This document shows positions 1-12,895 of a DNA stretch of 64,000 nt, one piece after another; position 1 is the first letter of the stretch; each line of letters starts with the position of its first letter. The notes below the pieces were generated by a model. It searched no databases, had not been told where the DNA came from, and saw only the letters and a list, made by a program, of their open reading frames with translations. Position numbers and translations under genes: made by a program. The DNA comes from Onchidella celtica (taxonomy: Eukaryota; Mollusca; Gastropoda; Systellommatophora; Onchidiidae), in assembly GCA_963931925.1 (NCBI GenBank), contig OZ007571.1:37951430-38015429 (forward strand), given 5' to 3'.

Positions 1-272
1 ATCAATCAACGTTCTACCTACCAGTCATCACTGGAAAAAACACTCTCATCCGTCTTCCGACTGCTCCCCTTATGTTCGCCCGCTGGGCTTTCTCTTGCGT
101 CCGTTCAGTAGGACCTTCTAACTTGCAGTGATAGTAATACAGAGCTTTCGCCTCATTCAGACCCCCCACCACTCATAACAGCACGCTTTAACTTACTTGT
201 CTACGTGCGTTAATTTTACTCTCCTCCTTTCCCCCCGTAATTATTAACTATCGCTCACTCCACTCGTGACAG
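1..272. mobile_element. LTR-like repeat, terminal part, cut by the window edge
   Basis: This stretch matches the last ~230 bases of the repeat at 7010-8181 in the same orientation. Shared blocks include CTACCAGTCATCACTGGAAAA, the motif around AACTTGCAGTGAT, and the final CGCTCACT...CTCGTGACA. Both copies stop at the same GTGACA, here at 267-272, so this marks the element edge. The two copies look roughly 70 percent alike by eye, so they are separate, aged insertions rather than the two LTRs of one provirus. No gag or pol reading frame follows it in this window. The start lies outside the window, so whether it is solo or part of a longer element is unknown. Confidence 0.6.
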
Positions 273-3200
273 TTATGTTCACCCGTTATGCATTGATCGA
301 CATACCATACCAACAAAAACAAAAAAAAATAAAATGAAAAAATAAAATTGGGGAATCTCTCCCACACAGAATGAAACCCCTTGGACTAGCGCGATCCGTA
401 TAGCAGTAGTACAGAAATGTCATCATTCTCTGTCTAATGGCCATAAAAAAACCTGCCAGTGTCTACATGATCATGGGTTTTTGTTTCTCTTAATTTTGCA
501 ATTATTGAGTGGGTTTGATGAAAACTCGCCTGTCGGTAAATAAACTGATGCCACCCGTTGCGTCCAGCTAATAGGAACGGCTAATTTGAAGAGCGTTAGT
601 TTAGGACTCGATAAATCGACTTTCTGCGAAAGATACGTTGTCCTTTATGCGTAATATTGAGTTATCCGTTTAATGTATGTGAACTCACTATTGCTTTTAG
701 CAGCCTGGGGCAAAGAACCTGAAGCATGACAGTTTAAAACAAACATGCGCAGAAGTAAGAATAACGAATCTCGAAAAATTAGAACTTTGATTTACAAATA
801 GCGTTAAATAATTATTTTTTGTTTTTTGTTTTTGATCATTATAAATTTACATATTATCGTCTGGTATTTTCCATATTGTTGTACGTGCATTTTTGCCTTT
901 TCGAGAAAATGAGGATGGACAGTTTGGAAAGTTGTGTAAAATCAGAGTTTTGTTCAATACCCTTCAAAATCGAAACTTGCATAAAAATGCCAGCGAAAAA
1001 TAAACCCATATGACACATAAAAAGAATAAAATTGGGAGTGCAGAATCACTTTCATGGCAAAACCTCAAAATCGGCAAAATGTTGTATACAACAATATGGC
1101 AAATACCCCTCGATATGTAGTAAATTAGCCACAAATTCTGATTATTCCAGCTTGTTCCAGTTTAAAATCTCCAGTCTTTACCTTTACTTTGCATTTTCTC
1201 GCCCAATATGTTCAACGAAAAGATTATTTAGCATTCTGCTTAATCTCCTTAAATGTCTAAAGTAATCTCCTTAATCACTAAAAGCCCCGGTTTTTGTGAC
1301 AGTGTAACCGAGTATTTGGTTTCAGTGTCTTAATAGCGTCCCAGTGTTTTGATATTGAGAGCTGCCGGTAAAAGTGTTGTTCACTTAGAACTTGTGCTTG
1401 AAAGGGGAGGGAGGGGGCGGGCGAAGGTCGGTGGGATGGAATAAACTGACAAATATAATCGATAAATTTTATCACGAGGAGGTGAGGTTGGGGAGGGGAG
1501 TGGGAGGAGGAAAGAGGAGAAGGGAGAAATGAGGGCAGGTCGCTAAGCCATTATTCTCAGGCTTTGACTGAGGAGTCCTCTGGCGTCTTATGCTAAAACC
1601 CTGGACAGGAAAATCAAGGATGCCAGTCCTAGACGTGGCCCTTGTTGGGGTCTCCCCAGGGACACGAGTGTCCTCCTTCCTATCCCCATGCCCCCCCCCC
1701 CCCGCCCCCTCCTCCCGGACGTGGGGGATCTACGCCTTGAGAGATCGGGCGTAGGTGGTAGATTGGCCCTCAACTGACGCAGGATAAACAAAAGACAAGA
1801 AAAAATATAAAATGACGCGGCACGCAGACTTTATCCTTTTTGTTTTTCGTTTCGATGGAAGTTTTACGACATGACCCTGTTTCCAAGAACACTTGGAAGC
1901 GTAATTCAGCCTGGCACAGGCAGGTGCCCGTACTGGAGAAAAACAACATAATTACGTAAGGAGAAAAATGGCACGAATCTTCATTGGCCATATGACAATA
2001 ACATTATTGTTCTTTCGAGGCTCCTAATTTCGATTTCGCGAACAGTTTCTGTATCTTGGAAAATACAGTATGGGTATAAAAGAAGTTAAGTAAATTGAAA
2101 ATCTTGCTTTTGAAGTTTCGTGCAAATCCACTTTGGCCTCTATGAGTTGAATTTCGAAAAGTGGATAATATTTATCATCACAACTCTTGTAAACTTTAGA
2201 AGTCATTGTTCTTCCTAGATATGTCATGGCCGTTGTCTATTTTTGGAGTCTTGAAATATTTTCCCGAATTATATATTTTTAAATCATGAAACAAGTCTGG
2301 AAAACGTTCTGGATTCTATTTGTAAAACAGTTTCACTTTCTGGAGATGATACTTTTGCATCCACAAATACATCACAGCGAAATGCGTAGAACCGCAAATT
2401 TATTGTTTCAGTAACCTGCAATGTCATTAGATTAGCATTGCCTACATTTTTTTTTCAGAATTTGTATTGGTGCTGAATCGGCTTGAAAGCTTGTAAGAAA
2501 AGTATGATTCATGAACATTCTAATAAAACTAGACTATGCCTAAATCCACCAAGACCCCGAAACAAACACTATAGTTGTGCTTAAAAGTACTCAGTCAGCA
2601 ACTCCACGTCACTCCGACGTATATTTCCGTAGGACTGGTAGGATTACCATAGGACGAGTTCCCTACATCAAAACGACATTGGTGTGATGTGGCAACCGGC
2701 GGATCTACGTAGGTACAACTCTACAACTATGTGCAAATTTGAGGTCAATCTTACGGGACGGGTTTCCATATGTCTGGGTAGCGAGTAGGCTTTCTTCCGT
2801 GGAAAGCAGATTAACCTGTGATTTTTATTATGAAAGTGAGGCATCTTGAAAGAGTTTGAAGTTTTCAAAGACAAGCGGTGAATAAAACAAAACAAACAAA
2901 AGGCACTTTTTGGTCAGTATCTCAGTTTTATTTTTTGACGACACAGTCATGATGGTAGAGATAATAATTCACTTAAAGAATGCAATAAATTAAGCTCTTC
3001 AACAGGCAATACTAAATTTGAATTTGAGAATCATTTTTACATTGATACTATGTCTAGTTTAAGAAACTCCTTTGTGCAACTTAAATAAAACAAGAAAATG
3101 TATTGTGTTTTTACGTTTGGATAGTGCTTTTCAAAACTGTCTGAGAAATGTAATTAGACTTAACACAAGCGTACAGTTTTTATCTCTTATGTAAGATTGT

Positions 3201-4128
3201 TAAGAGCTTTAATTAAGAGTCAAACCCACAAAACTGAATGTTTTCTGACTTTGATTTCTGTTTTCGTCTCAGTTTTCAGTAAAAGAACCAAAACCAATAA
3301 TCTTGAAGTAATTTTTATATTTCTTCTTCTTCTTTCGTTCACCAATCTAAATCTGCAGATTTGTTCCTTTAAGAAAATGTACGGTTTTCTGCAGTTCTCT
3401 CAGAGCACCATAGAGTTTGACATTCAGGTCGGTGGGTTTGGGCCAATATGTTTCTCGTAGTGCTGAGAAGAGTGTGCAGTTCTGCAATATATGCTCTGCG
3501 TTTTTGAGTTTTACATTTAAAATAATACACAAATTTGTTTTGGGGTGAAAACATGACAGAATTTCCGGTCAGACGTACATACACTTAGTGAAATTTTCAT
3601 TAAACCGAACCAGTGAAATGATAACTGTCAAAGTGCACGTCTTTGTTTGTTTGAAAGTGAAGATAAAATTTGAGCGTATATGAGTGGGTGCGCATGTGTG
3701 AGTAGGTGTTAGTATATGTGTTGGTATGTGTGTGTGTGTGTTGAGGTCTTCGTTTTCGGAGGATTCTGGCCTTGACATTTGCACCTCATGTGTCTTCGTG
3801 ACACCTCAGTTGCGTGTTTATTCTGTGTTTAAATATAAATCCACCTCAGTAGCGTCTCCTGATGAGGTACTCTATGATCTTTGCACTTGTACGCAATCAC
3901 TCATGTAGATTTAGTATGTGCGCGCCTGTGAACTATTTACGTGTGGGGTGTATGTTGACAAGCAATTGCCTGTGCAGAGGAGCGTGTAAGTGCCAGGGTG
4001 TGTCGTGTATTAATGATAAAGTTATGTAACCAAATTTCCAATCTCTGGATAAATAGTTTCATCATCATCGTCATCATCATCACCATCAGAAGAGAATTTG
4101 AGTGAGAAAATAAAGGAGAGAGCGAGTG
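273..4128. other. Intergenic or intronic DNA, nothing recognised
   Basis: All open frames here are short and interrupted, and none shows a recognisable domain. Notable compositional patches are a G/C homopolymer-rich stretch near 1400-1720 with a C run at about 1688-1702, and a GT-rich patch near 3660-3745. No RNA gene or transposon terminus was found. Confidence 0.6.
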
Positions 4129-4258
4129 AAAGGGAGATGAAGGAAGGTATGTAAAAAAAAAGAAAGAGTGAAAAAGGGAGGAAAAGAGAGAAGGGAAGAT
4201 AGAAAGAAGGATAGAAAGAGAGAGAGCAAAAGAAAAGAGAGAAAGAGAGGGAGAGGAG

Positions 4259-4331
<73 letters not shown>
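4129..4331. repeat. Purine-rich (GA)n microsatellite
   Basis: A purine-only stretch of AAGG and AGAG units tightens into nearly pure (AG)n at 4261-4331. Open frames read across it give only Ser/Leu or Arg/Glu repeats and are not genes. Confidence 0.95.
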
Positions 4332-4335
<4 letters not shown>

Positions 4336-5027
4336 ATAAACCTACAAGATACAAAATACAACAATGAATTAACATCCAAAAATAATAAAATCCTATTAAC
4401 CAGTTTTCATGTACTGAAATCAAGTTGATAAGAATAAACCAACCACTTACGTTAAAATGAAACATTCTTGGACAAAATGTTTAATAAAGTGTCCACGTGG
4501 AGCTGACCTTTATGTAGCATTTTGTTGGGGGTCTTAATGGTGCGCTTTAACTTTGTCAGTAATAAACTCCTGTGTCATCTCTTTCCCTAATCTAACTAAT
4601 GTCATCATCTCTGTGCTGTCCTTCATTCCACTCACCACATAACCCCATTTTGTTTCTCTATTTATTTGCTGTCTCTATTTTTTTTTTCCTTCTCTCTATT
4701 ATGACCACACTCCAGGCATGTTGATGCCAGTTCGATATTCTGAACATCAGGATGATTATAGAGATGAACACATGGAATTTAATTTGCACAAGCAACCCAG
4801 TGCAGTTCCTCCTGTCTGCCCCGTATCGTGCTGGGCCACAGTGGGCGTGAAATCCAACACAAAAAAAAGAAAAGAAAAGAAAAAAGCCATCAGAGAATAA
4901 TTAAGGAAGGAAAGAAAGAAAAGGGGGAGACGGTAATCGAAGGATGAAACTTAGCCGAGGGATGGGAGGAAGGGAGCGGGGCAGATAGAGAAAAAAGGTA
5001 GACGATGTAAGAGAAAAACATACTAAA
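4332..5027. other. Non-coding spacer
   Basis: AT-rich sequence with no supported gene. Purine-rich imperfect repeats begin near 4860. Confidence 0.6.
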
Positions 5028-5086
5028 GCTCTCTTTCTCTCTCTCTCTCTCGCTCTGTCTCTCTTTCTCTCTCTCCTCCCTCTCTC

Positions 5087-5126
<40 letters not shown>

Positions 5127-5217
5127 TTCATGCGTGCGATTGGATGAGGCGGGTGAAGAGACTACCGAAAAGTAGTTTACAAAGGGAAGGAAATACTGGA
5201 CACAAGAGAGAGGGAGA

Positions 5218-5286
<69 letters not shown>
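5028..5286. repeat. Compound microsatellite (CT)n-(GT)n-(GA)n
   Basis: Three dinucleotide arrays follow one another: CT-rich at 5028-5085, GT at 5090-5125 and near-pure GA at 5205-5285. They are separated by a short unique segment at 5126-5204. GACA/GATA units continue to about 5365. Confidence 0.95.
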
Positions 5287-5289
<3 letters not shown>

Positions 5290-5426
5290 CTGGCTGACAG
5301 ACAGACAGATAGATAGGGAGAGAGAGGGAGACAGACGAATAGACAGTCATAGACAGACAGAGAAGAAGGTGGTGGGCGAAGCATAAAAAACATATTCGTA
5401 TAATCACAACAGATAGACCGATGAAA

Positions 5427-6719
<1,293 letters not shown>

Positions 6720-6888
6720 ATAGTTTTACTGCTTTGATCATGAAGTGACGACTGGTTGGATATTGTCAGTTAACGTTGACATTCTACATCTTCTGTATCA
6801 TTACGATTTCCGCCCTCAGTTTGATTGGTTGTCCCAGTTTTCAACAAGACCAATGCCTGGTTTCTATCACTTCACCCGCCAGGCTGAC

Positions 6889-6960
6889 TTCTGTCTTGGT
6901 TGTAATAATAATTGTGGCATTCCGAGTTGAACTCCACCACTTAAAACCGTTCATCCCGAA
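6889..6960 (+). repeat. Dispersed repeat fragment, copy 1 (pair with 8465-8540)
   Basis: About 72 bases starting CTGTCTTGGTTGTAATAATAA align with 8465-8540 in the same orientation, with scattered substitutions. The two copies flank the solo LTR. The family is not recognised. Confidence 0.7.
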
Positions 6961-7009
6961 AAGGCAAGGATGAATGGACAATTTTGCCCTGGTTTTGAAA
7001 CACGGTATA

Positions 7010-8181
7010 TGTCACAAATCCCAGACTGGGAGATGTAATAATTACGACAGGACAACAATCACGAACGAACAAGTATAACACTTAACAGAACAACCAAACA
7101 GACTCACACATTTATTATATATAAAGATAAGATATCTGTGCAATTACATACATTAATGGTCAATTCAAATACCATTCAATGGTCAGTATTCCCAACATTC
7201 ATTCTTCTCCGGGTCCACAACCCGGTAGTTACTTCCTAACTATGCTCTGACCTCAGCCTCACATCCATATATATACTACTTGCTGGCCTCTCTTATTGGC
7301 TCCTGCTCAACCTAATCTCCGTATCTCAATCTCCCCTCGAGGTCTTAATAGCACATTAATATTTCAATGGCACATTAATATTTCAATAGCACATTAGTAT
7401 CTCAATAGCACAGTAACATCTTAATAGCACATTAACATTTCAACAACAACGTCCCTGTCTGTGGCCAGACTGCCACGACTCATGTGCTCCCGCTGTCCTG
7501 CGCGACAGCTTCACAGAGGCAGGCCTGTGGGTAGCCTTCTGCCTAACCCAAGCAATTCCTTATGCTGGCCTATCCCCTGTGCTAGTCTCTTCACTACGGG
7601 TAGCCTCACGGCCCGATCCCGGCACAAGTCCGCTCACCGCGGGTGGCTTCTCTGCCCGACCCCGGCACCTATAGAAATAACATTACATCTGTATAACACC
7701 ATACAATTACTATCCACTTCACCACTCATTACGAACCATCAAGCGTACACACAATAGTCCACATTTCACTCACCACACATCTGCACTTCTCTACGGTAAC
7801 ACACCTCCACCGTATTACACAGTACTCAGACTCGCTACGAATCCATGATCCTAACTTACATCTATCGCTCATTGCGCACATCTCTATACACAGTAATCAA
7901 TGACTTTCACATTCCTCACATATAACTTATTTACATCATGGTCATAGGAGAACATAGTACATCAATCACCATAATTATCAATCATAGTTCAACCTACCAG
8001 TCATCACTGGAAAACACACAATCTCCCGACTGCTTTCTCAGGTCTGTCTCCTTGGACTTCTTAACTTGCAGTGATCTGACTATTCAGATTTTGCCTCTAC
8101 TACGCCTCAACTTCACTCACAACATGCACGCTTCAAGTCCCTTCCCCGCACTTATTGACCCTCGCTCACTCGCTCGTGACA
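7010..8181. mobile_element. Solo LTR, 1172 bp, TG...CA ends with 5-bp target duplication
   Basis: The segment begins TGTCAC and ends GTGACA, the usual TG...CA short inverted termini of retrotransposon LTRs. It is flanked by the same 5 bases, GTATA, at 7005-7009 and 8182-8186. A 5-bp duplication fits Gypsy- or Copia-type integrases. There is no internal gag-pol and no second LTR next to it, so it is best read as a solo LTR left by recombination. A related terminal piece lies at 1-272. Because the termini are symmetrical, the transcriptional direction is not set. A TATATATAAAG stretch near 7116-7130 could be a TATA box in the + orientation, but that is a guess. Short open frames inside it are not convincing genes. 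Confidence 0.75.
7343..7443 (+). repeat. Minisatellite inside the LTR, ~19-20 bp unit, about 5 copies
   Basis: The unit is close to AATAGCACATTAATATTTC and repeats about five times with substitutions. Tandem repeats inside LTRs are often U3 enhancer-type repeats, but no function is shown here. Confidence 0.8.
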
Positions 8182-8464
8182 GTATATACATTTTGTTGTC
8201 AGTATATCTAGGTATTTAAGACTCTGGCAAATGAGATCATCACTTACTGAGCTGATGTCGAGTTGTTCATGACCCAGAGGTGATGTGAGTGACTTTAACT
8301 TCAAAGATCCGGAGAACTGACGTTTTCACTGATTTCTCACACTTTTTCTCATGTTTATCCTATTACTAATTGTATAAGAGGCCAGAAAGGAGCTCTGAAC
8401 TTTCGAAACAAAGGTCGGGACTTTGAGAGGGGGTGGGGTGGGGGGGGGGGGTCTCCTGAACCCA

Positions 8465-8540
8465 GATTCTGTCTTGGTTGTAATAATAACTCTGGCATTC
8501 CCAGTTAGATCCCACCCCTCAGAACTGTTCACCTCGAACA
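8465..8540 (+). repeat. Dispersed repeat fragment, copy 2
   Basis: It matches 6889-6960 (see that entry). A G-rich run precedes it at 8424-8452. Confidence 0.7.
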
Positions 8541-9190
8541 CGAAGTGTCCTGAACTCAGACGCAGCGAAATCATGCACAAAAAAGAAGGCAAACGTAGAC
8601 AAACATACACATGTTTATACTCTTCAACTGGCAAGATTCAAGTTAGATAATCTATGTATCACACGCCCTTCAGGGCGGGTTGAAAAGCTACGTTCTCTGG
8701 GAAATGCAAGTGGGATAGAAAAAAAGGAAATAATAATATCAATTTTTGCCGCTTTTGTCTCCAGGCTTCAATAGAGCGCTGTAGGGAGAAGAGTAATAGT
8801 AATAATAAATATAATAATAATATAATGGTCATAATCATCATCATAATAATAATTCTGCCACAATAATAATAGTAATAATAACAGGAAAAACAAGATGAAG
8901 AAGTTAACATGGATTGCTGGGAAGCAAGCAAGGACGCACTGGAATAGTTTACAGTCTGCAACGGACAAAAACTTTGCTGTACTACAACAAAAAATATACC
9001 AAGTAAATGACACAAGAAAAGAAGTTGAGAGTAAAAGAACAGAAAGTATTCTATTGTCACTCCTTCACATTGCTTCAATCTGTCACATGACAATTACTGT
9101 TTCCTCCACAGCTGACAAGGATTGGTATGTGAACATTTAATAGTGTATTCTCCGATCACCAACTCCTACACTGTCTTTTCACTATTTGTG
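8541..9190. other. Spacer with imperfect (AAT/ATA)n
   Basis: Imperfect AAT trinucleotides occupy about 8795-8882. Open frames on both strands are driven by this low complexity and are not supported as genes. Confidence 0.6.
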
Positions 9191-9600
9191 TCGGGCAGTT
9201 CATTGGCGTAGTGGTTAGAGCCGTCGGTTCTGGTTCCAGGTTCGATAGGCCGTCTTAACATCATTATGGGCCCGTGGGCAGATTCTTTTGTAATGCACGG
9301 GCTTTTCTTCGCCGTTTCAAGAAGGAACGTAAATATGCATGCGTGGGGGCCTCCTAACCCCTGGGGCGCCTGGGCAACTGCCCAGTGTGACTATGGGTTA
9401 AGACGGCTGTGGGTTCGATTCCCTTTGGGAACGGGATTCAGCTCAAGTACACAATGCTTTTTTGGCGGTGGTTTTCAGACACTCTCTCGTCGGCAACCGA
9501 CAGGGGTTCAAGCCTTATCTCTGAAACAGGCAAAAAGTGTGCTGGCAAAATATGCTGAAAAGAAGAAGACTTTAAAACCGGAACAACACCAGGAAAAAAA
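9191..9600 (+). mobile_element. tRNA-derived SINE, split by a MITE
   Basis: The head has a tRNA-like A box (TGGCGTAGTGGTTAGAG at 9203-9219) and a B box that is restored if the insertion at 9247-9411 is removed (GGTTCGATTCCC). The body at 9420-9590 contains a CAGACACTC...CGGCAACC block that resembles the bodies at 12760-12895 and 17803-17975. It ends in an A-rich tail at about 9590-9610. RNA polymerase III would transcribe such an element from the internal promoter, but this copy has that promoter interrupted. Confidence 0.7.
9247..9411. mobile_element. hAT-like MITE, copy A, inside a SINE
   Basis: Terminal inverted repeats AGGCCGTCTTAAC (9247-9259) and GTTAAGACGGC (9397-9407) bound about 165 bases. 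An 8-bp direct repeat GGTTCGAT lies on each side, at 9239-9246 and 9412-9419. Eight-base duplications and CAG-type ends fit the hAT superfamily. A second copy lies at 30838-30973, sharing the ends, GGGCCC, and a CCTGGGCAACTGCC block. There is no transposase, so it is non-autonomous. Confidence 0.8.
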
Positions 9601-9610
9601 AAAAAAAAAC

Positions 9611-10489
9611 TCAACAAAACAAAATAAAGTTTTTAGGCATTTTTTTTTTTTCGAAAATGTCATGCCTGGCCATCTCACACCAGCTTAGCGTCACGTTTCA
9701 CACTGTTCAGACAATTTAATCGATATCATATCAACGGTCTGGTCTTTGCAACTTTTTTCTCTTCCTGTTCTGTCTAGTCAAGCTTGAGGATTAAAGATGT
9801 TAGATAATGCTAGTTCTGTGGGTTTTGTGGGGTTTGTAGGGATACTCAAGTTATTATATTATTTTTTTTTGTAGAAAAACCGAGCATTCAGTGGTTCCTT
9901 TGTGAATGAAAAGCCGAAACACAAAAGATGGTGGTCTAGCGGAATCCGACATGTTAAACGAGCTTGTACTTTAGTGGAATACGCGAACTGTCAGATGTAT
10001 GAAATAATAATTACACTTATTTTATGCATGCAGACAGTTGTTCTGCAGCAATAGAAAAACTGTCATGTACATCATTTGATAAAAAAAAAAAATAGTGGCG
10101 AGAGTATTTCATTATGGTGCAATTTTGGCTCTTTTCTTTGCTCAACGCTACATCCCTAAAAAGTGTATAAAAAAATTATAAAATTGATTTCCTAAAGTGT
10201 CGATTAATCTAACTATACCACCCCTCCCCCCCCCCCCACCCCAGTCTTCTTTGTATCGACCTACTGGTTTTATTCAAGTTTCAGGCAAGTTTTTGAAATG
10301 TTCTAATGAGGATAAATCTACAGGATCTTTTCTCTTGCCCCCTTTGATAAACCCAGGGGCCACAGCCACGTCTAACTCATACGCCTTCAATTTCGTGCAA
10401 TTTCTTTGCCTAGAAAAGAGTGCATCTAACCCTGGCACATGTGAGCTCTGTGGCAATACGTGATTATTATAGGGAGCTATCTAGAATAC
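9611..10489. other. Spacer, nothing recognised
   Basis: AT-rich DNA with homopolymer A, T and C runs, including a C run near 10220-10236. No supported gene. Confidence 0.6.
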
Positions 10490-10510
10490 AGAGAGAGAGA
10501 GAGAAAGAGA

Positions 10511-10544
<34 letters not shown>

Positions 10545-10547
10545 AAG

Positions 10548-10643
<96 letters not shown>
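10490..10643. repeat. (GA)n microsatellite with GAAA interruptions
   Basis: AGAG units with regular AAAG interruptions in the first half, becoming pure (AG)n from about 10585. Confidence 0.95.
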
Positions 10644-10646
<3 letters not shown>

Positions 10647-11155
10647 AGCCTGGGTAATGCGGGTACCTCATCCAGTATAAAAGAATAAAAGAACAATATA
10701 GGGTGACAATATTTTCAACGTTGACAATATTAAATTTAAACAAAATTTCCATGAACTGCAAGGAAATATCTTCATGCACGACATCCATAATTACAATGGC
10801 CAGACAACATGTAACAGGCTGCAGCTGCTTTTGTCTTTAAAAGTGTATTTTTCAAACATTATCTCTTCATCAATGGACATTTTTAAAATGGGTTTGGAGT
10901 TGGCAATACAAGGCATCAGACAAAATTTCATACATATTATATTAACGATAATGACATTTTAACTCAGTCCATTGAGGCTTTAGAGTTCTGAGAAATCAAA
11001 CTTCACAGAACAGCATCAGGAGAGGGAACTTTTATCTGCTGAAGTTTTTTCTATTTTTTTTTTTGGAAAGAAAAATGGGGAAAGGGAGATGGCAGGGATT
11101 AGGGAAAAAAAGGTAGTAATGATATTTCATAGCAAACTTTCAGAACATGCGAAGG
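10644..11155. other. Spacer, nothing recognised
   Basis: No supported gene, RNA or element terminus. Confidence 0.6.
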
Positions 11156-11460
<305 letters not shown>

Positions 11461-12759
11461 TCGTCCGTGAGTTCGCCTATGTCCGTCCCTTCATCTGTCT
11501 GTTTATTTTTCTGCCATTGCTCTTACATTTCCCCTTTCTTTTGGCACCATCCATGAAAGGAAAATATGTCCTGACCTCTCCCGCAATTGCGGCCAAAAGT
11601 GGTGGAATGGCCGAGGGTTGGGGTCCGATGGGGAGGCAGGGAGGTGAGGATTTCCACCAGATATTCTAAAGGAAGGGATAGAGACAACGTTGTTGCTATG
11701 TGGTCAGTCGGTATGAAATTGCATCCTCTCCGTCCTCTGCGGTTTGGGTTTTGTTTTGTTTAGCTTTTTTATTCAGACTGCCCTGTCGCATGCAAATATT
11801 TCGCCATTTTTGTCCAATTTCTTGGGGCATGTCTGGCCCAACCAAATGAACAAGAGACACGTTGATGGGGTTATTTGTTTTTTATTCTTCTCCTTTTTTG
11901 CAGCTTCTTTATCGATTTGATCCATGCGATAACCACAATAGACTGACACTCCAGCAAGATGGTTAACATACAGATCCAGTCTCGCGTTTCCGATCGTTTG
12001 TCGTCAACCATGTGTGATTTATAAGGTGTTTACACAGAGGGACAATACGGGCAGCTTCTCGGGGAAAGGCCAGTTGGTCTGTGGCATGTAAATTATAACG
12101 TAGGCCATATGGTCAGGGCTCATAGTTTCCATATTCCAGCTGACTTGGGGGACTGAAACTCTGAAAGGAATATTTAGATTTAACAGAGGACTAAAAAAAA
12201 TTGAAACAATAATAATGGTGTTTAGTAACAATATCAAAATGAAGCGTTCACCAGTTCTCACATTTGGACGAATTTTATGGGACGGCGCCCTGGAGACGTT
12301 CTTTTGCAGGAAGAAAGTGCATACAATTTGAAGGCTAATATACTAACTGCTGTTGAAAGAGAGCAGGTAAAGACGTGCCAGAAACGTCGTAAAGCCACCC
12401 CTTTGTTGATATAGATTAAATTAACCTCAAGTGTGTGTGTCCTGAATTTCCAAGCCCTCTCTTGACCTGTCTTTTATTTTCCGGACCGAAACCAACGCTG
12501 AGAGGGCCATTCACATGACAGTGGATCCGATCGGCTTAGATGCTGCACGCCAGATTCTCAAGTAACACAAAGTCGGTTAATGGCACTCTCTTGTAGAATG
12601 GAAATATGGCGACAGTTATCGCTCGACATTTCACTTTTGAGTATATTGACAATCACGGGCCTCGTTACTGCACATTTGTTTTTGTCTACCTTACAATTAA
12701 ACTTTTTCAGTATCAAAACAACTTTTCTCAGTGAGCACACATTTAGGAGAAGCTGCCGA
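11461..12759. other. Spacer, nothing recognised
   Basis: No gene supported on either strand. TCCG/TCTG variants of the preceding array persist for about 50 bases. Confidence 0.6.
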
Positions 12760-12895
12760 TTTACCTGAGTTCGAACCCCGTTCGGGGCAAAGTCCAGCCT
12801 AATGACTTTCTCGCTGCAGTTCCAGACACTCACTCGCTGGCGACTTAAAGGGGACACAAATCTCCTCTTTTATGTAGCCCTACAAAAAATAAAGG
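12760..12895 (+). mobile_element. SINE fragment of the 9.2-kb type
   Basis: It has a B-box-like GAGTTCGAACCCC at 12767-12779, followed by TCCAGACACTCACTCGCTGGCGACTT, described here only by its position (about 12820-12846), and an A-rich end near 12880-12895. The CAGACACTC and GGCGAC blocks are shared with the SINEs at 9191 and 17803. The A-box half of the head is not recognisable. Confidence 0.55.
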
